DNA of 55,778 nt from Pseudomonas syringae pv. cilantro (GTDB lineage: Bacteria > Pseudomonadota > Gammaproteobacteria > Pseudomonadales > Pseudomonadaceae), in contig NZ_LGLN01000033.1 of NCBI RefSeq assembly GCF_001293775.1, positions 201,808 to 257,585 of the forward strand, written 5' to 3'. The notes below the pieces were generated by a model that searched no databases, was not told the DNA's origin, and saw nothing but the letters and a program-made list of their open reading frames with translations. Position numbers and translations under genes: made by a program. Positions 55,390 through 55,778 of the stretch are shown here, piece by piece; positions within the stretch are counted from its first letter, which is position 1; each line of letters opens with the position of its first letter.

Positions 55390-55692
55390 ATGACTTACAA
55401 CTGGGACCTTATCGAGCGTCTGCTGCACGAAGTTCAGAACGACGGTACTCAATCGACATCTGCTGAGCTTTTTGAAACGCTGCTTAATCGCGGGTTTATC
55501 GAGCCGCGTCCTGTCGAAGAGGGCGGGGATGGCTCGAGTTATATTCTGACCAAGCGCGGCGCCAGCCTGCTGGCGCTTATCGACAGCGCCATCCCCGACA
55601 ATGCTCACCCGCTACAGGTCCTGAATGACCACGACGATCCGCTCGACCCGGCGACGTTCGACGTCATCGCGTCCAAGCCGCAGATTGCCTGA
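55390..55692 (+). CDS. Small conserved protein, 100 aa
   Basis: It begins MTYNWDLIERLLHEVQND, which resembles the start of DUF2513-type small proteins, and continues with GFIEPRPVEEGGDGSSYILTKRGASLLALI, a winged-helix-like stretch. A DNA-binding or regulatory role is possible but unproven. GGAGG lies 9 bases upstream of the ATG. It has no signal peptide. It stands alone between the helicase terminator and a REP element. I do not recognise a specific function. Confidence 0.8.
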   Translation: MTYNWDLIERLLHEVQNDGTQSTSAELFETLLNRGFIEPRPVEEGGDGSSYILTKRGASLLALIDSAIPDNAHPLQVLNDHDDPLDPATFDVIASKPQIA

Positions 55693-55730
55693 GACCTCGA
55701 TAAGCGTTTTACTGCCGGTTCCCGGCAGTT

Positions 55731-55768
55731 CGCGGACAAGCGAAGCGTCGCCCGGTCCGCTCCCACAA
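55731..55768. repeat. REP element at the window edge
   Basis: CGCGGACAAGCGAAGCGTCG...TCCCACAA is the reverse complement of the REP element at 22275-22315, with few differences. A small hairpin CTGCCGG-TTC-CCGGCAG (55712-55728) precedes it after the stop of the last gene. The repeat may continue past the window. Confidence 0.85.
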
Positions 55769-55778
55769 AAGCGAAGCG

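Overview
The window is a stretch of chromosome from a fluorescent pseudomonad, almost certainly the Pseudomonas syringae group. Three lines of evidence support this. It carries two P. syringae type III secretion genes: hopAK1, with a good HrpL box, and hopAF1, with the MGxCxS acylation signal and the catalytic Cys159/His186. It carries a PsmE-type bifunctional mannuronan C5-epimerase and a D-tartrate dehydratase locus. From memory, the backbone order also follows P. aeruginosa PAO1 from about PA3308 down to PA3224 (rapA, phaJ4, fadD2, fadD1, hrpA helicase, PA3286-type KAS III, then an ABC transporter, ppiA, hydrolase and LysR). No rRNA, tRNA, CRISPR array or intact mobile element was seen.

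Layout. 0.1-6.3 kb: rapA, two small conserved genes, a probable ANR-controlled small RNA with a perfect terminator (the PhrS position in PAO1), hopAK1 and phaJ4. 6.6-16 kb: lipid metabolism, with two acyl-CoA synthetases in tandem (fadD2, fadD1), the large DEAH helicase hrpA, and a KAS III-type enzyme like the one that feeds beta-oxidation octanoyl-CoA into fatty acid synthesis. With phaJ4, this block links beta-oxidation to fatty acid and polyhydroxyalkanoate synthesis. 16-21 kb: a 1631-residue LRR/NEL-type E3 ubiquitin ligase-like protein. 21-27 kb: an acetyltransferase-like protein, an ABC exporter, periplasmic PpiA, a hydrolase, a LysR regulator and a small secreted protein. 27-32 kb: the modular alginate epimerase/deacetylase. 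32-38 kb: transporter, SDRs, a DUF1349 protein, a LysR/quinone reductase pair, and a TetR/SDR pair with two clear palindromic operators. 38-41.8 kb: the D-tartrate locus (transporter, dehydratase, divergent LysR).

41.8-47 kb is the most accessory-looking part. It holds an orphan antitoxin, an RloC-like SMC ATPase with a zinc hook and a C-terminal HEPN-type RNase signature (probable phage defence), a decayed IS3 fragment and hopAF1. It is visibly more AT-rich than its flanks. 47-55.8 kb returns to backbone: an MscS channel, a secreted XAC2610-like protein, a LysR/MFS/hydrolase group, a cyclophilin-like protein, a DEAD-box helicase, a small conserved protein and a REP element at the edge.

The leading candidates for new biology are the ANR-box small RNA at 3834-3967, the giant NEL protein, and the single-gene RloC-like defence candidate beside hopAF1. 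All calls come from reading the sequence. No database search was run, and family names and locus tags are from memory.
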